A stretch of DNA of 8,843 nt, taken from assembly GCA_905236545.1 (NCBI GenBank), contig CAJOQO010000082.1, positions 1 to 8,843 of the forward strand, given 5' to 3'. The DNA comes from an uncultured Lachnospiraceae bacterium. GTDB lineage: Bacteria > Bacillota > Clostridia > Lachnospirales > Lachnospiraceae. The notes under the pieces were generated by a model. That model worked only from the letters and a program-made list of their open reading frames with translations. It had not been told where the DNA came from and made no database searches. Positions 1 through 6,407 of this stretch are shown piece by piece; position 1 is the first letter of the stretch, and every line of letters begins with the position of its first letter. Both the position numbers and the translations under genes were made by a program.

Positions 1-26
1 AAGGCACATGGAGGAGATCAGCGAAT

Positions 27-1460
27 ATGAACTATGACGGCTATACAAGTCCGCTGTCCCAGCGGTATGCTTCGGAGCAGATGCAGTACCTTTTTTCCCA
101 GAACAAGAAATTCCGTACCTGGAGAAAGCTCTGGATCGCTCTGGCCGAGACGGAAAAGGAGCTTGGCCTGAACATCACACAGGAACAGATCGATGAGCTG
201 AAGGCGCATCAGGACGATATCAATTATGAGGACGCCGAGGCGAGAGAAAAGATCGTCAGACATGACGTCATGAGCCATGTCTATGCCTATGGACTGCAGT
301 GCCCGAAGGCAAAGGGGATCATCCATCTCGGTGCGACCAGCTGCTATGTGGGCGACAATACAGACATCATTATCATGCGCGACGCGCTGCTGCTGGTGCG
401 CAGCAAGGTGATCAATGTGATCGCGCGCCTCGCAGCCTTCGCGGAAGAATACAAAGCCCTGCCGACACTGGCATTTACGCATTTTCAGCCGGCACAGCCC
501 ACGACCGTCGGAAAACGTGCAACACTGTGGATACAGGAATTCATGATGGATCTGGAGGACATCGAGTATGTCCTCGGATCCCTGAAGCTGCTCGGATCCA
601 AGGGAACCACCGGAACACAGGCTTCCTTCCTGGAGCTGTTCGACGGAGATCAGGAGAAGGTGGACCGGATCGATCCGATGATCGCGCAGAAGATGGGATT
701 CGAAGCGTGTTATCCGGTATCGGGGCAGACCTATTCCCGCAAGGTTGATGCGCGGGTGATGAATGTCGTCGCGCAGACCGCCTGCAGCGCTCATAAGATG
801 TCCAATGACATCCGTCTCCTCCAGCATCTCAAGGAAGTGGAGGAACCGTTTGAGAAGAATCAGATCGGCTCGAGTGCCATGGCATACAAGCGCAATCCGA
901 TGCGGAGCGAGCGGATCGCGTCTTTAGCGCGCTACGTCATGGTGGATGCGCTGAATCCGGCCATCACCAGCTCGGTACAGTGGTTTGAGCGTACACTGGA
1001 TGACTCGGCAAACCGCAGGCTGTCAATTGCGGAAGGATTCCTGGCGATCGACGGGATCCTGGATCTGTGCATGAATGTGACGGATGGACTGAAGGTCTAT
1101 CCGAAGGTGATCGACCGGCACCTGCGCGCGGAGCTTCCCTTTATGGCGACCGAAAACATCATGATGGACGCCGTGAAGGCAGGAGGGGACAGGCAGGAAA
1201 TGCATGAGAAGATCCGGACGCTTTCGATGCAGGCCGGAAGAGTCGTGAAAGAAGAGGGAAGGGACAACAACCTGCTCGAACTGATCGCGGAGGATCCCGC
1301 ATTTCCCCAGACCAGGGAAGCGCTGGAGGCAGCCATGGAGCCGGCGCGCTATATCGGAGCGGCGCCCTGCCAGGTCGTGAAATATCTCACTGAGGTTGTT
1401 CATCCGGTGCTTGAGGCACACAGGGACGAACTCGGACTGCGTGAGGAGATCACCGTATAA
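27..1460 (+). CDS. purB: Adenylosuccinate lyase, long animal-like form
   Basis: This cytoplasmic enzyme cleaves SAICAR to AICAR plus fumarate, and adenylosuccinate to AMP plus fumarate, in purine synthesis. The 477-residue protein belongs to the fumarase/aspartase superfamily. The signature loop GSSAMAYKRNP is at about residues 281-291, with the catalytic serine being Ser282 or Ser283. THFQPAQPTT at 151-160 carries His152, and RHDVMSHV at 78-85 carries His79, the two histidines expected in the active site. Several stretches (CPKAKGIIHLGATSCYVGDN, WFERTLDDSANRR, ELPFMATENI) match the vertebrate ADSL type as I remember it, and the protein is longer than the roughly 430-residue Bacillus type. 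The start at 27 follows GGAGGAGATC at 10-19. ATG27 overlaps a TGA (28-30) of another frame, and a second frame stays open to 37, so an upstream gene may end here and be translationally coupled. purA follows after 117 bases. Confidence 0.97.
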   Translation: MNYDGYTSPLSQRYASEQMQYLFSQNKKFRTWRKLWIALAETEKELGLNITQEQIDELKAHQDDINYEDAEAREKIVRHDVMSHVYAYGLQCPKAKGIIHLGATSCYVGDNTDIIIMRDALLLVRSKVINVIARLAAFAEEYKALPTLAFTHFQPAQPTTVGKRATLWIQEFMMDLEDIEYVLGSLKLLGSKGTTGTQASFLELFDGDQEKVDRIDPMIAQKMGFEACYPVSGQTYSRKVDARVMNVVAQTACSAHKMSNDIRLLQHLKEVEEPFEKNQIGSSAMAYKRNPMRSERIASLARYVMVDALNPAITSSVQWFERTLDDSANRRLSIAEGFLAIDGILDLCMNVTDGLKVYPKVIDRHLRAELPFMATENIMMDAVKAGGDRQEMHEKIRTLSMQAGRVVKEEGRDNNLLELIAEDPAFPQTREALEAAMEPARYIGAAPCQVVKYLTEVVHPVLEAHRDELGLREEITV

Positions 1461-1577
1461 AGGATCTTCAGAGATGGTTCACGGTCTGTGGGGAAGGGGA
1501 CGTGAATCGTAACAACCATTCCGTTTCGGCGGAACTGACAGTGTGGAAGCAATCCCGCAGAAGGGAAGGAGAAAAAT
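1461..1577 (+). other. purB-purA intergenic spacer with short inverted repeats
   Basis: The 117-base spacer has no clear promoter and no poly-T terminator. It holds three inverted repeats in a row. GGTTCACG (1476-1483) pairs with CGTGAATC (1501-1508) with one G-U. TTCCG (1519-1523) pairs with CGGAA (1530-1534). TCCC (1553-1556) pairs with GGGA (1563-1566), just touching the purA Shine-Dalgarno AAGGAG (1566-1571). It matches no purine riboswitch core or Gram-positive PurR box that I can recognise. It may be a folded spacer within a purB-purA transcript. Confidence 0.35.
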
Positions 1578-2861
1578 ATGGTACAGGCTGTAGTAGGAGC
1601 AAATTGGGGCGATGAAGGAAAAGGAAAGATCGTTGATACGCTCGCGGACCGCGCGGATATTGTTGTCCGGTATCAGGGCGGGGCAAATGCGGGCCATACC
1701 ATCGTGAACAAGTATGGGAAGTTTGCACTTCATACGCTTCCGAGCGGGGTCTGCCATCCCTCATGCATAAATGTCCTTGGCAATGGTGTCGCGCTGAATA
1801 TTCCGCTTGTCGTAAAGGAGATTGAGGAGCTGGTATCGCGCGGCGTGCCAAAGCCGCAGGTTCTGATCTCAGACCGCGCGCAGGTGGTCATGAGTTATCA
1901 TGTGAAGTTCGACGCTTATGAGGAAGAGAGACTGGGCGGCAAGTCCTTCGGCTCGACGAAGTCCGGGATCGCGCCTTTTTTCTCGGACAAATACGCCAAG
2001 ATCGGTTTCCAGGTGTGTGAGCTCTTTGATGACGGGATTCTTGAGGAGAAGGCGGAGAGAATCTGCGCTCTGAAAAATGTCCTGCTGGAGCATCTCTACC
2101 ACAAAGAGCTGCTTCGCAAAGAGGATCTCATGGAAGAGCTTCATACTTACCGGGATATGGTGAAGCCTTATGCGGCCGACACCTCGACCTTCCTTCAGAA
2201 TGCGATCCGGGAAGGAAAGGAGATCCTGCTGGAGGGACAGCTGGGAACGATGAAGGATCCCGACCACGGAATCTATCCGATGGTAACCTCCTCTCCGACG
2301 CTGGCAGGCTATGGTGCGATCGGGGCGGGGATTGCGCCCTATTCGATCGGGAAGATCGTGACCGTGACGAAGGCATATTCCTCCTCGGTCGGAGCGGGCG
2401 AATTCGTTTCGGAGATCTTTGGCGATGAGGCGCAGGAGCTGAGAGAACGCGGCGGAGACGGAGGCGAATACGGTGCCACTACGGGGCGCCCCAGGAGAGT
2501 CGGCTGGTATGACACGGTCGCTTCAAGGTATGGCTGCCGTATGCAGGGGACAACGGATGTGGCGCTTACCGTGGTCGATGCGCTGGGATATCTTGACGAG
2601 ATCCCGGTCTGCACGGCTTATGAGATCGACGGAACCAGGACAACGGAGTTTCCGACCACGCCGGGCCTGAAGAGGGCAAAACCGGTATGGGTTACCCTCC
2701 CCGGATGGAAATGCGATATCCGCGGGATCCGCAGGTATGAAGAGCTGCCCGAAAACTGCAGGAAATACATCGAGTTTATCGAGCAGAAGATCGGATTCCC
2801 GATTACAATGGTTTCAAATGGTCCCGGCAGGGAAGACATCATCTACAGAAATCCTGCGTAA
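1578..2861 (+). CDS. purA: Adenylosuccinate synthetase, divergent subtype
   Basis: This enzyme joins IMP and aspartate using GTP to form adenylosuccinate, the step just before PurB in the AMP branch. The 427-residue length is normal. The N-terminal phosphate-binding loop is GDEGKGK (residues 11-17) with catalytic Asp12, and GGANAGHT carries His40. The aspartate-binding loop TTGRPRR is at 301-307. It departs from the commonest form in the IMP-binding region, which reads EGQLGTMKDPDHGIYP rather than the usual EGAQGTLLDIDHGTYP. It also departs at the guanine-recognition site, where the usual TKLD reads TVVD, so the lysine position is Val332 while Asp334 is kept. I recall related sequences from other Firmicutes, so this is probably an active subtype. 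AAGGAG at 1566-1571, six bases from ATG1578, fixes the start. The last six codons and stop lie in a 34-bp tandem repeat. Confidence 0.96.
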   Translation: MVQAVVGANWGDEGKGKIVDTLADRADIVVRYQGGANAGHTIVNKYGKFALHTLPSGVCHPSCINVLGNGVALNIPLVVKEIEELVSRGVPKPQVLISDRAQVVMSYHVKFDAYEEERLGGKSFGSTKSGIAPFFSDKYAKIGFQVCELFDDGILEEKAERICALKNVLLEHLYHKELLRKEDLMEELHTYRDMVKPYAADTSTFLQNAIREGKEILLEGQLGTMKDPDHGIYPMVTSSPTLAGYGAIGAGIAPYSIGKIVTVTKAYSSSVGAGEFVSEIFGDEAQELRERGGDGGEYGATTGRPRRVGWYDTVASRYGCRMQGTTDVALTVVDALGYLDEIPVCTAYEIDGTRTTEFPTTPGLKRAKPVWVTLPGWKCDIRGIRRYEELPENCRKYIEFIEQKIGFPITMVSNGPGREDIIYRNPA

Positions 2862-2942
2862 CCGGAACGTCTGTATCTACAGAAATCCTGCGTGATCGGA
2901 ACCTCTGTATCTACAGAAATCCTGCCTGATCGGTATCTCTGA
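2841..2942 (+). repeat. 34-bp tandem repeat, three copies, overlapping the purA 3' end
   Basis: Copies lie at 2841-2874, 2875-2908 and 2909-2942. The first 17 bases, ATCTACAGAAATCCTGC, are identical in all three; copies 1 and 2 differ at only three positions and copy 3 is more diverged. Copy 1 contains the last six purA codons (IYRNPA) and its TAA. Copies 2 and 3 contain the same codons followed by TGA. Since 34 is one more than a multiple of three, the copies lie in successive frames. Each junction forms TCTGT-ATCT-ACAGA (2870-2883 and 2904-2917), a potential five-pair hairpin. Confidence 0.93.
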
Positions 2943-2958
2943 ATCATTCAGGAATGAT
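2943..2958 (+). other. Short hairpin after purA repeats
   Basis: ATCATT (2943-2948) and AATGAT (2953-2958) form a perfect six-pair stem around CAGG. Only a weak T run (TTTT at about 2964-2967) follows several bases later. It is at best a poor terminator between purA and the membrane gene. Confidence 0.3.
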
Positions 2959-2990
2959 CCGTATTTTGAAGAGGACAAGGAGGCACGGGC

Positions 2991-4109
2991 ATGAAGATAA
3001 TGCTGCTGGCTGCAGCGGCGCTTGTCGTTCAGATGTTTTTATTTCTCTGCATCGGATCCATCGTTATGAAGATCCGCGGCAGGGAAGAATACTCTCTCAG
3101 CCATGCCGCCTGGATCGGGTACTTTGTGTACTTCGGTATCTTTGAGGTGGTCTGTCTGATCTGCGAGGTCACACTGCTGCCGCTTCGGACACTTGCGGTG
3201 CTGATGGCAGTCATTGCCGGCGGAGCGATTCTGGCTGGCCTGTTCTTTGGATACCGCAGCTGGATCCAGGCGATGAACTCGCTGCGGTACCGCCTGAAGC
3301 TGCACGGGGGTACGGTGATCCTCATGCTTCTGGCCTTGGCGGCATCCTGCGTATTCGTCCTGCTGTATTATGACGCGTCCGCGGATTCGGGCTGGTATGT
3401 GGGAACCGCGTCGACCGCTCTTGCCACCAACACGATCGGAAGATTCGATCCGTCCACGGGCACACGCATCCTGCGCTTCAAGTCCCGTTATGCGCTCAAC
3501 TGTTTTCCGTACCACAATGCGGTGATCAGTTCCCTCGTGAAAGGCCTTCCCGTAATCGTACAGGCGCGCAGCGTCATGAGCCTGATCAATGTCATTATGA
3601 GCTTTATCAGCGTCTATGAGCTGGGTCTGGTTCTGTTTCCGGATCACGAGGAAAGGGGTGCCAAAGTGCGCTCCATCAGGAACAGGCCAGGCTCCTACAG
3701 CCGGAAAAGAGCGGATCTGTTCGTGGTGATGGTATTTGCCGTCAATGTGCTTTCTTCAACGATCTACATGCCCGGAATCTTTCTGTTCACCAGATCCTAT
3801 GAAGGGAAGTCTCTGATCGTGAATGTCGCCATACCCGCCGCGCTTGCGGTCTGCGCCGGACTGTGGCGGGAGATCCGGGAAGACCCGATGCGTGATCTGT
3901 TCTGGATCATGGCAGCGTCGGTGTGCTTTTCCGCAAGCAGCATCATGACCCTGGCCGTGAGCCTTACGGCGCTTCTGCCGCTGATTGTGATCCGGGGAAA
4001 ATGGAAACAGCTTCCTTCGCTTCTGTGTGCCTGCCTTCCTGTTTTTGTGTGGGCGGCGGTCTACTATCTGATTCAGCACGGCGTATTTGTGCTCAGAACC
4101 TGGAGGTGA
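2991..4109 (+). CDS. Polytopic membrane protein, N-terminal half of a DUF6077/GT-C-like protein
   Basis: The 372 residues form about nine to ten predicted membrane helices (for example 3-25, 38-60, 68-87, 108-127, 196-216, 243-264, 275-292, 303-334 and 343-366). After helix four an outer loop begins with YDASADSGWYVG (127-138), which resembles the acidic first-loop motif of GT-C-type lipid-linked glycosyltransferases. The loop continues with a DPSTGTR...RYALNCFPYHNAVIS segment. A second likely family motif is TRSYEGKS (267-274). I associate this pattern with the uncharacterised DUF6077 group; that is recollection, not a search. The start has a strong AAGGAGG (2977-2983) seven bases upstream. 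The stop TGA (4107-4109) lies inside the ribosome binding site of the next ORF. The C-terminal part expected of such a protein is missing here and appears in the next ORF in the +1 frame. The two are either a split pair or one gene broken by a one-base frameshift. Confidence 0.8.
   Translation: MKIMLLAAAALVVQMFLFLCIGSIVMKIRGREEYSLSHAAWIGYFVYFGIFEVVCLICEVTLLPLRTLAVLMAVIAGGAILAGLFFGYRSWIQAMNSLRYRLKLHGGTVILMLLALAASCVFVLLYYDASADSGWYVGTASTALATNTIGRFDPSTGTRILRFKSRYALNCFPYHNAVISSLVKGLPVIVQARSVMSLINVIMSFISVYELGLVLFPDHEERGAKVRSIRNRPGSYSRKRADLFVVMVFAVNVLSSTIYMPGIFLFTRSYEGKSLIVNVAIPAALAVCAGLWREIREDPMRDLFWIMAASVCFSASSIMTLAVSLTALLPLIVIRGKWKQLPSLLCACLPVFVWAAVYYLIQHGVFVLRTWR
4102..4109 (+). promoter_or_regulatory. 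Extended Shine-Dalgarno deciding the start at 4114
   Basis: GGAGGTGA is fully complementary to the 3' end of bacterial 16S rRNA, and GGAGG ends seven bases before ATG4114. It contains the stop codon of the upstream ORF, so ribosomes finishing there could restart at once. This favours ATG4114 over the in-frame TTG at 4087. Confidence 0.8.
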
Positions 4110-4113
4110 GAGG

Positions 4114-5130
4114 ATGGCAGGAATAACGATCAAAGAATACGGACTGGCCTTTGTCTGGGCCTGCCTGAAGGAATACCTCGGCGCATCCTGGCCCATCGCG
4201 CTGATCTTTGTCGTGGGAATCGCCGTGGGAATCGCTGCGGTTATCATGAAGCGCAAAAAAAAGGATCCTCCGCTGGAGGTGGTGGACGCCAGGGATTATG
4301 TTCCGGGGAAATACGAGGACAGCCCTTTGCCGGATTCCTCCAGCATCCTGTGGATGTTTCTGTCCATCGTGCTGCTGTGCCTCCTGACGGTTATGAACCC
4401 GTTCCTGGTCAGGCCGCTGATTCCAAAGTTCGGAATGACCACAGTCTACTACCGGTTTTTCTGGATCCTTCCGATCACCTTCGGAGCGGCATACTGGCTG
4501 ACAAGGGTGGTGGGATCCATTCGCAGAAAACTGGTACAGGCAGCCGTATTTGCGGTGATTCTGGGGGGGATGGCATTCATCATCCCGCTCAACCCGGGAA
4601 TTCCGAATGTGCGTATTCCCACGAATGTATACAAGGTGGACGGGGCAGTTCCCGTTCTGTGCGATGCGATTCATGAGGACTATGAGAAGACGGCCGCTTA
4701 TCAGAAGGCCGCAGAAAAGCTTGCCGGGATAACGGACCGGAATTCAAAGAAATGGCTTAAGTGGAGCGGAAAACAGTATCCGCTGTGTGTGTTCCCCTAT
4801 GGGATCGAATTCTCGGTGCGGCAGTATGATCCGACCATCCGTCTCCTGTTCAACCGGAACCTCCGGCTTTTCTACGAGGGGAATACTTCAACCGGAATTT
4901 CCTACGATGCATCACACAAGCGCTATATGAGAAGAAAGCAGGTTCTGGACGCCATGTACGGAAAGGATCCGGATCTGACTTCGCAGGAATTCCAGGAGGC
5001 GATGGAGGAAACCGGTACCCGGTACCTCGTTGTGGAGGAACATCTGGCGAATGGAGGATTTCTGGTGCGGGCCGGGTGCAGACAGGTCGGAGTCGTCGCG
5101 GGATATACGATCTTCCGGTACGGAGATTAG
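4114..5130 (+). CDS. Membrane protein, C-terminal half of the split DUF6077/GT-C-like protein
   Basis: From ATG4114 the product is 338 residues. Membrane helices are predicted at about 27-45, 78-96, 113-130 and 140-158, with a basic stretch KRKKK at 46-50. A soluble C-terminal domain follows, from about 160 to 338. The segment VYYRFFWILPI (111-121) resembles a motif I recall near the last helices of large GT-C-like or DUF6077 membrane proteins, so this ORF looks like the missing rear part of the preceding one. The C-terminal domain contains NVYKVDGAVPVLCDAI (171-186), then a region ending in RYLVVEEHLANGGF and a short beta-rich end. Enzymatic activity cannot be read from the sequence. The reading frame is open from 4072, so it overlaps the upstream ORF between 4072 and 4109. 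A one-base deletion there would create a single 712-residue protein. The start has an excellent ribosome binding site. Confidence 0.8.
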   Translation: MAGITIKEYGLAFVWACLKEYLGASWPIALIFVVGIAVGIAAVIMKRKKKDPPLEVVDARDYVPGKYEDSPLPDSSSILWMFLSIVLLCLLTVMNPFLVRPLIPKFGMTTVYYRFFWILPITFGAAYWLTRVVGSIRRKLVQAAVFAVILGGMAFIIPLNPGIPNVRIPTNVYKVDGAVPVLCDAIHEDYEKTAAYQKAAEKLAGITDRNSKKWLKWSGKQYPLCVFPYGIEFSVRQYDPTIRLLFNRNLRLFYEGNTSTGISYDASHKRYMRRKQVLDAMYGKDPDLTSQEFQEAMEETGTRYLVVEEHLANGGFLVRAGCRQVGVVAGYTIFRYGD

Positions 5131-5259
5131 GATCTGTTCAGAACTGACTTATGCATTTTGCCTGTCTTTTCTTCCGAATAGTACCCGGGGAAAATCCCTT
5201 ACATAGATTAGGACCTGCGCCGGATTTCAGGATCTGTACCAGATTAAGGAAACGCTGAT

Positions 5260-5568
5260 TCACGGCTCATGCCCTTTCTCGTCCGTACCTTCGCCCTCAG
5301 GGGAACCGGCCTGCGGGGGAACGTTCATCCTGCCGCTGCGGATCGCGGCGTCGATCTCATCGGTGGCAGGCTTTCCGGATACGATTCGGGCCACCAGGAT
5401 GATCGCGTACAGCAGAACGGGAACGATGACAGAAAGGACGAACAGAGCGGTCAGAAGCTTCTTCGGACCTTCGGTGACGCCGACCACGAAGGTGGCGATC
5501 CAGATCGCGAAGATGAGAATCACGCCTGCCATTGCCATGATGCGTTTCAGATGATCCCTGTTTTTCAT
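5260..5568 (-). CDS. Small two-helix membrane protein, uncharacterised
   Basis: The 102-residue protein has a short basic N-terminus (MKNRDHLKR), two hydrophobic helices at about 11-31 and 38-60, and a hydrophilic, acidic, proline- and glycine-rich tail. The N-terminus is probably cytoplasmic by the positive-inside rule. It has no catalytic motif. I recall similar short proteins in Lachnospiraceae but can give no function. The start is supported by AAAAGGGGGG (minus-strand reading of 5577-5586), about eight bases before the ATG. It is convergent with the membrane gene ending at 5130 and divergent from the SEC-C gene. No poly-U terminator is visible in the 129 bases between the convergent genes; that stretch holds only a weak ATCTG/CAGAT hairpin (5232-5244). 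A ribosome binding site, a promoter-like sequence and a structured leader together argue that this is a real gene. Confidence 0.8.
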   Translation of the reverse strand: MKNRDHLKRIMAMAGVILIFAIWIATFVVGVTEGPKKLLTALFVLSVIVPVLLYAIILVARIVSGKPATDEIDAAIRSGRMNVPPQAGSPEGEGTDEKGHEP

Positions 5569-5602
5569 GAAAATGTCCCCCCTTTTCAGGATTAGGATTC
5601 CG

Positions 5603-5622
5603 CCGGATGCTCCGGCATCCGG
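5603..5622 (-). other. Perfect 8-bp hairpin in leader of the - strand gene
   Basis: CCGGATGC (5603-5610) and GCATCCGG (5615-5622) form a perfect GC-rich stem with a four-base loop. It lies about 17 bases upstream of the ribosome binding site of the small membrane gene, inside its predicted 5' untranslated region. No U-run follows on either strand, so it is not a standard terminator. Confidence 0.6.
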
Positions 5623-5634
5623 GCAGTGAAGTCG

Positions 5635-5659
5635 TTACAGGCCACACCCTGACCTGTAA
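5635..5659 (-). other. Perfect inverted repeat TTACAGG-N11-CCTGTAA
   Basis: Seven perfect pairs flank an 11-base centre (5642-5652). On the - strand this would be the first of two tandem hairpins in the leader of the small membrane gene. As DNA it could instead be a dimeric repressor site just downstream of that gene's promoter. Nothing in the sequence decides between these. Confidence 0.5.
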
Positions 5660-5670
5660 TGTGAAGCCCG

Positions 5671-5683
5671 GATACAGTGTATC
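5671..5683. promoter_or_regulatory. 13-bp palindrome, candidate operator
   Basis: GATACA-G-TGTATC is a perfect inverted repeat with a one-base centre. It covers the whole predicted -10 box (5676-5681) of the - strand promoter, the usual place for a repressor site. No regulator gene is in the window. Confidence 0.4.
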
Positions 5684-5704
5684 ACAAACCAGGGCAGTCT
5701 TGAA
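5676..5704 (-). promoter_or_regulatory. Probable sigma-A promoter for the small membrane gene
   Basis: Read on the - strand, TTCAAG (5704-5699) is followed by a 17-base spacer and TACACT (5681-5676). TGA directly before the -10 gives an extended -10 element. The start point would be near 5669, giving a leader of about 100 bases. The -35 match is only 3 of 6. Confidence 0.45.
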
Positions 5705-5728
5705 TCCGTTCCTGAGATGGAGTATACT
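5700..5728 (+). promoter_or_regulatory. Sigma-A promoter for the SEC-C / thrS region
   Basis: TTGAAT (5700-5705), a 17-base spacer and TATACT (5723-5728) match the vegetative consensus at 4 of 6 and 5 of 6 positions. The start point is expected near 5735, about 97 bases before the SEC-C start codon. It overlaps the -35 box of the divergent - strand promoter. Confidence 0.7.
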
Positions 5729-5831
5729 GATGCAATCTGACAGTGTTCCGGGTAAGGAGCGCGAAGCGCGGAATCATCCGTAATCAGCTTTTGGCGGGTT
5801 AATCAATATTACGATAAAGAGGTAAAACGAG

Positions 5832-6407
5832 ATGAGTTTACTGGAGACATGGAGACAGACTGCTTATAATGCGCAGACAGACAAGAAGCAGATGAAAGCC
5901 TTCTGGGATGAATATTTTGAGAAGGAGAAGGAGATCTATAAGCAGCTTCTGGAGGATCCGGATACCGAAGTGAAGGGTACCGTGAAAGAGCTTGCCGGGA
6001 AATACGGGATCGACATCCAGACGATGACCGGATTCCTGGACGGGATCAATGATTCTCTGAAGGAACCGAATCCGATCGATACGATGGATGAGGACACCGA
6101 GGTTTCTCTTGCCTTTGATAAGGAGAAGCTCTATAAGAACATGGTTGACGCCAGGGCGGACTGGCTGTACGGGCTGCCCCAGTGGGAGGCGATCTTCGAT
6201 GAGGATACCCGGAAGCAGCTCTATCTTGAGGCAAAGAAGATGAATACCATCGTGAAGCCGAAGAAAATCGGCCGCAACGATCCATGTCCGTGCGGAAGCG
6301 GCAGGAAGTTCAAGAAGTGTCATGGCCTGACAAAGGAACTGGAAGAGGAGCTTCAGAAGCTGCTCGCCGGTGCGACAGCTTCGGCAACCACGGTGGAACC
6401 ACGGTAA
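5832..6407 (+). CDS. SEC-C zinc-motif protein, conserved but uncharacterised
   Basis: The 191-residue soluble protein ends in a SEC-C motif, [17 protein letters not shown] (149-165). The zinc ligands should be Cys152, Cys154, Cys163 and His164, as at the C-terminus of SecA. The N-terminal 140 residues are rich in charged helices ([51 protein letters not shown]) and look like a family I recall from Lachnospiraceae under the name SEC-C domain protein. Its function is unknown; SEC-C modules bind zinc and often contact ribosomes or proteins. In homologues I remember, the protein ends soon after the zinc motif. Here about 26 more residues follow ([15 protein letters not shown], then [11 protein letters not shown]), and the DNA encoding them has T-box-like RNA structure, so the tail may be a fusion. 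The start has AAAGAGG (5816-5822) nine bases upstream, and an intrinsic terminator begins six bases after the stop. Confidence 0.9.
   Translation: MSLLETWRQTAYNAQTDKKQMKAFWDEYFEKEKEIYKQLLEDPDTEVKGTVKELAGKYGIDIQTMTGFLDGINDSLKEPNPIDTMDEDTEVSLAFDKEKLYKNMVDARADWLYGLPQWEAIFDEDTRKQLYLEAKKMNTIVKPKKIGRNDPCPCGSGRKFKKCHGLTKELEEELQKLLAGATASATTVEPR

Noticed and set aside
1..37. Possible 3' end of an upstream gene: one frame stops at TGA 28-30, another at TGA 35-37.
   Set aside because: Fewer than 12 codons are visible and two frames compete, so no gene can be named. The ATGA overlap with purB is noted in the purB entry.
1519..1534. TTCCG/CGGAA in the purB-purA spacer as a PurR box.
   Set aside because: It lacks the CCGAACAWT-type consensus and the paired arrangement of known PurR sites.
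4101..4110. Programmed +1 frameshift at TGG AGG TGA joining the two membrane ORFs.
   Set aside because: AGG shifted by one would have to re-pair with GGT, which is a poor slip, and no known slippery codon precedes the stop. A restart at ATG4114 explains the site better.
5131..5259. Expected bidirectional terminator between the convergent genes.
   Set aside because: Only a five-pair ATCTG/CAGAT hairpin (5232-5244) without a poly-T run was found.
5125..5600. GATTAGGA repeated at 5125, 5206 and 5590, the first containing the stop of the membrane gene.
   Set aside because: The matches are only about 8-11 bases and irregularly spaced, so they are not distinguishable from chance.
6249..6281. Hairpin ATCGT...ACGAT enclosing GCCGA/TCGGC, considered as a T-box stem I.
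   Set aside because: It is short, lacks the recognisable stem I motifs and lies in conserved SEC-C coding sequence (KPKKIGRND), which explains the bases.
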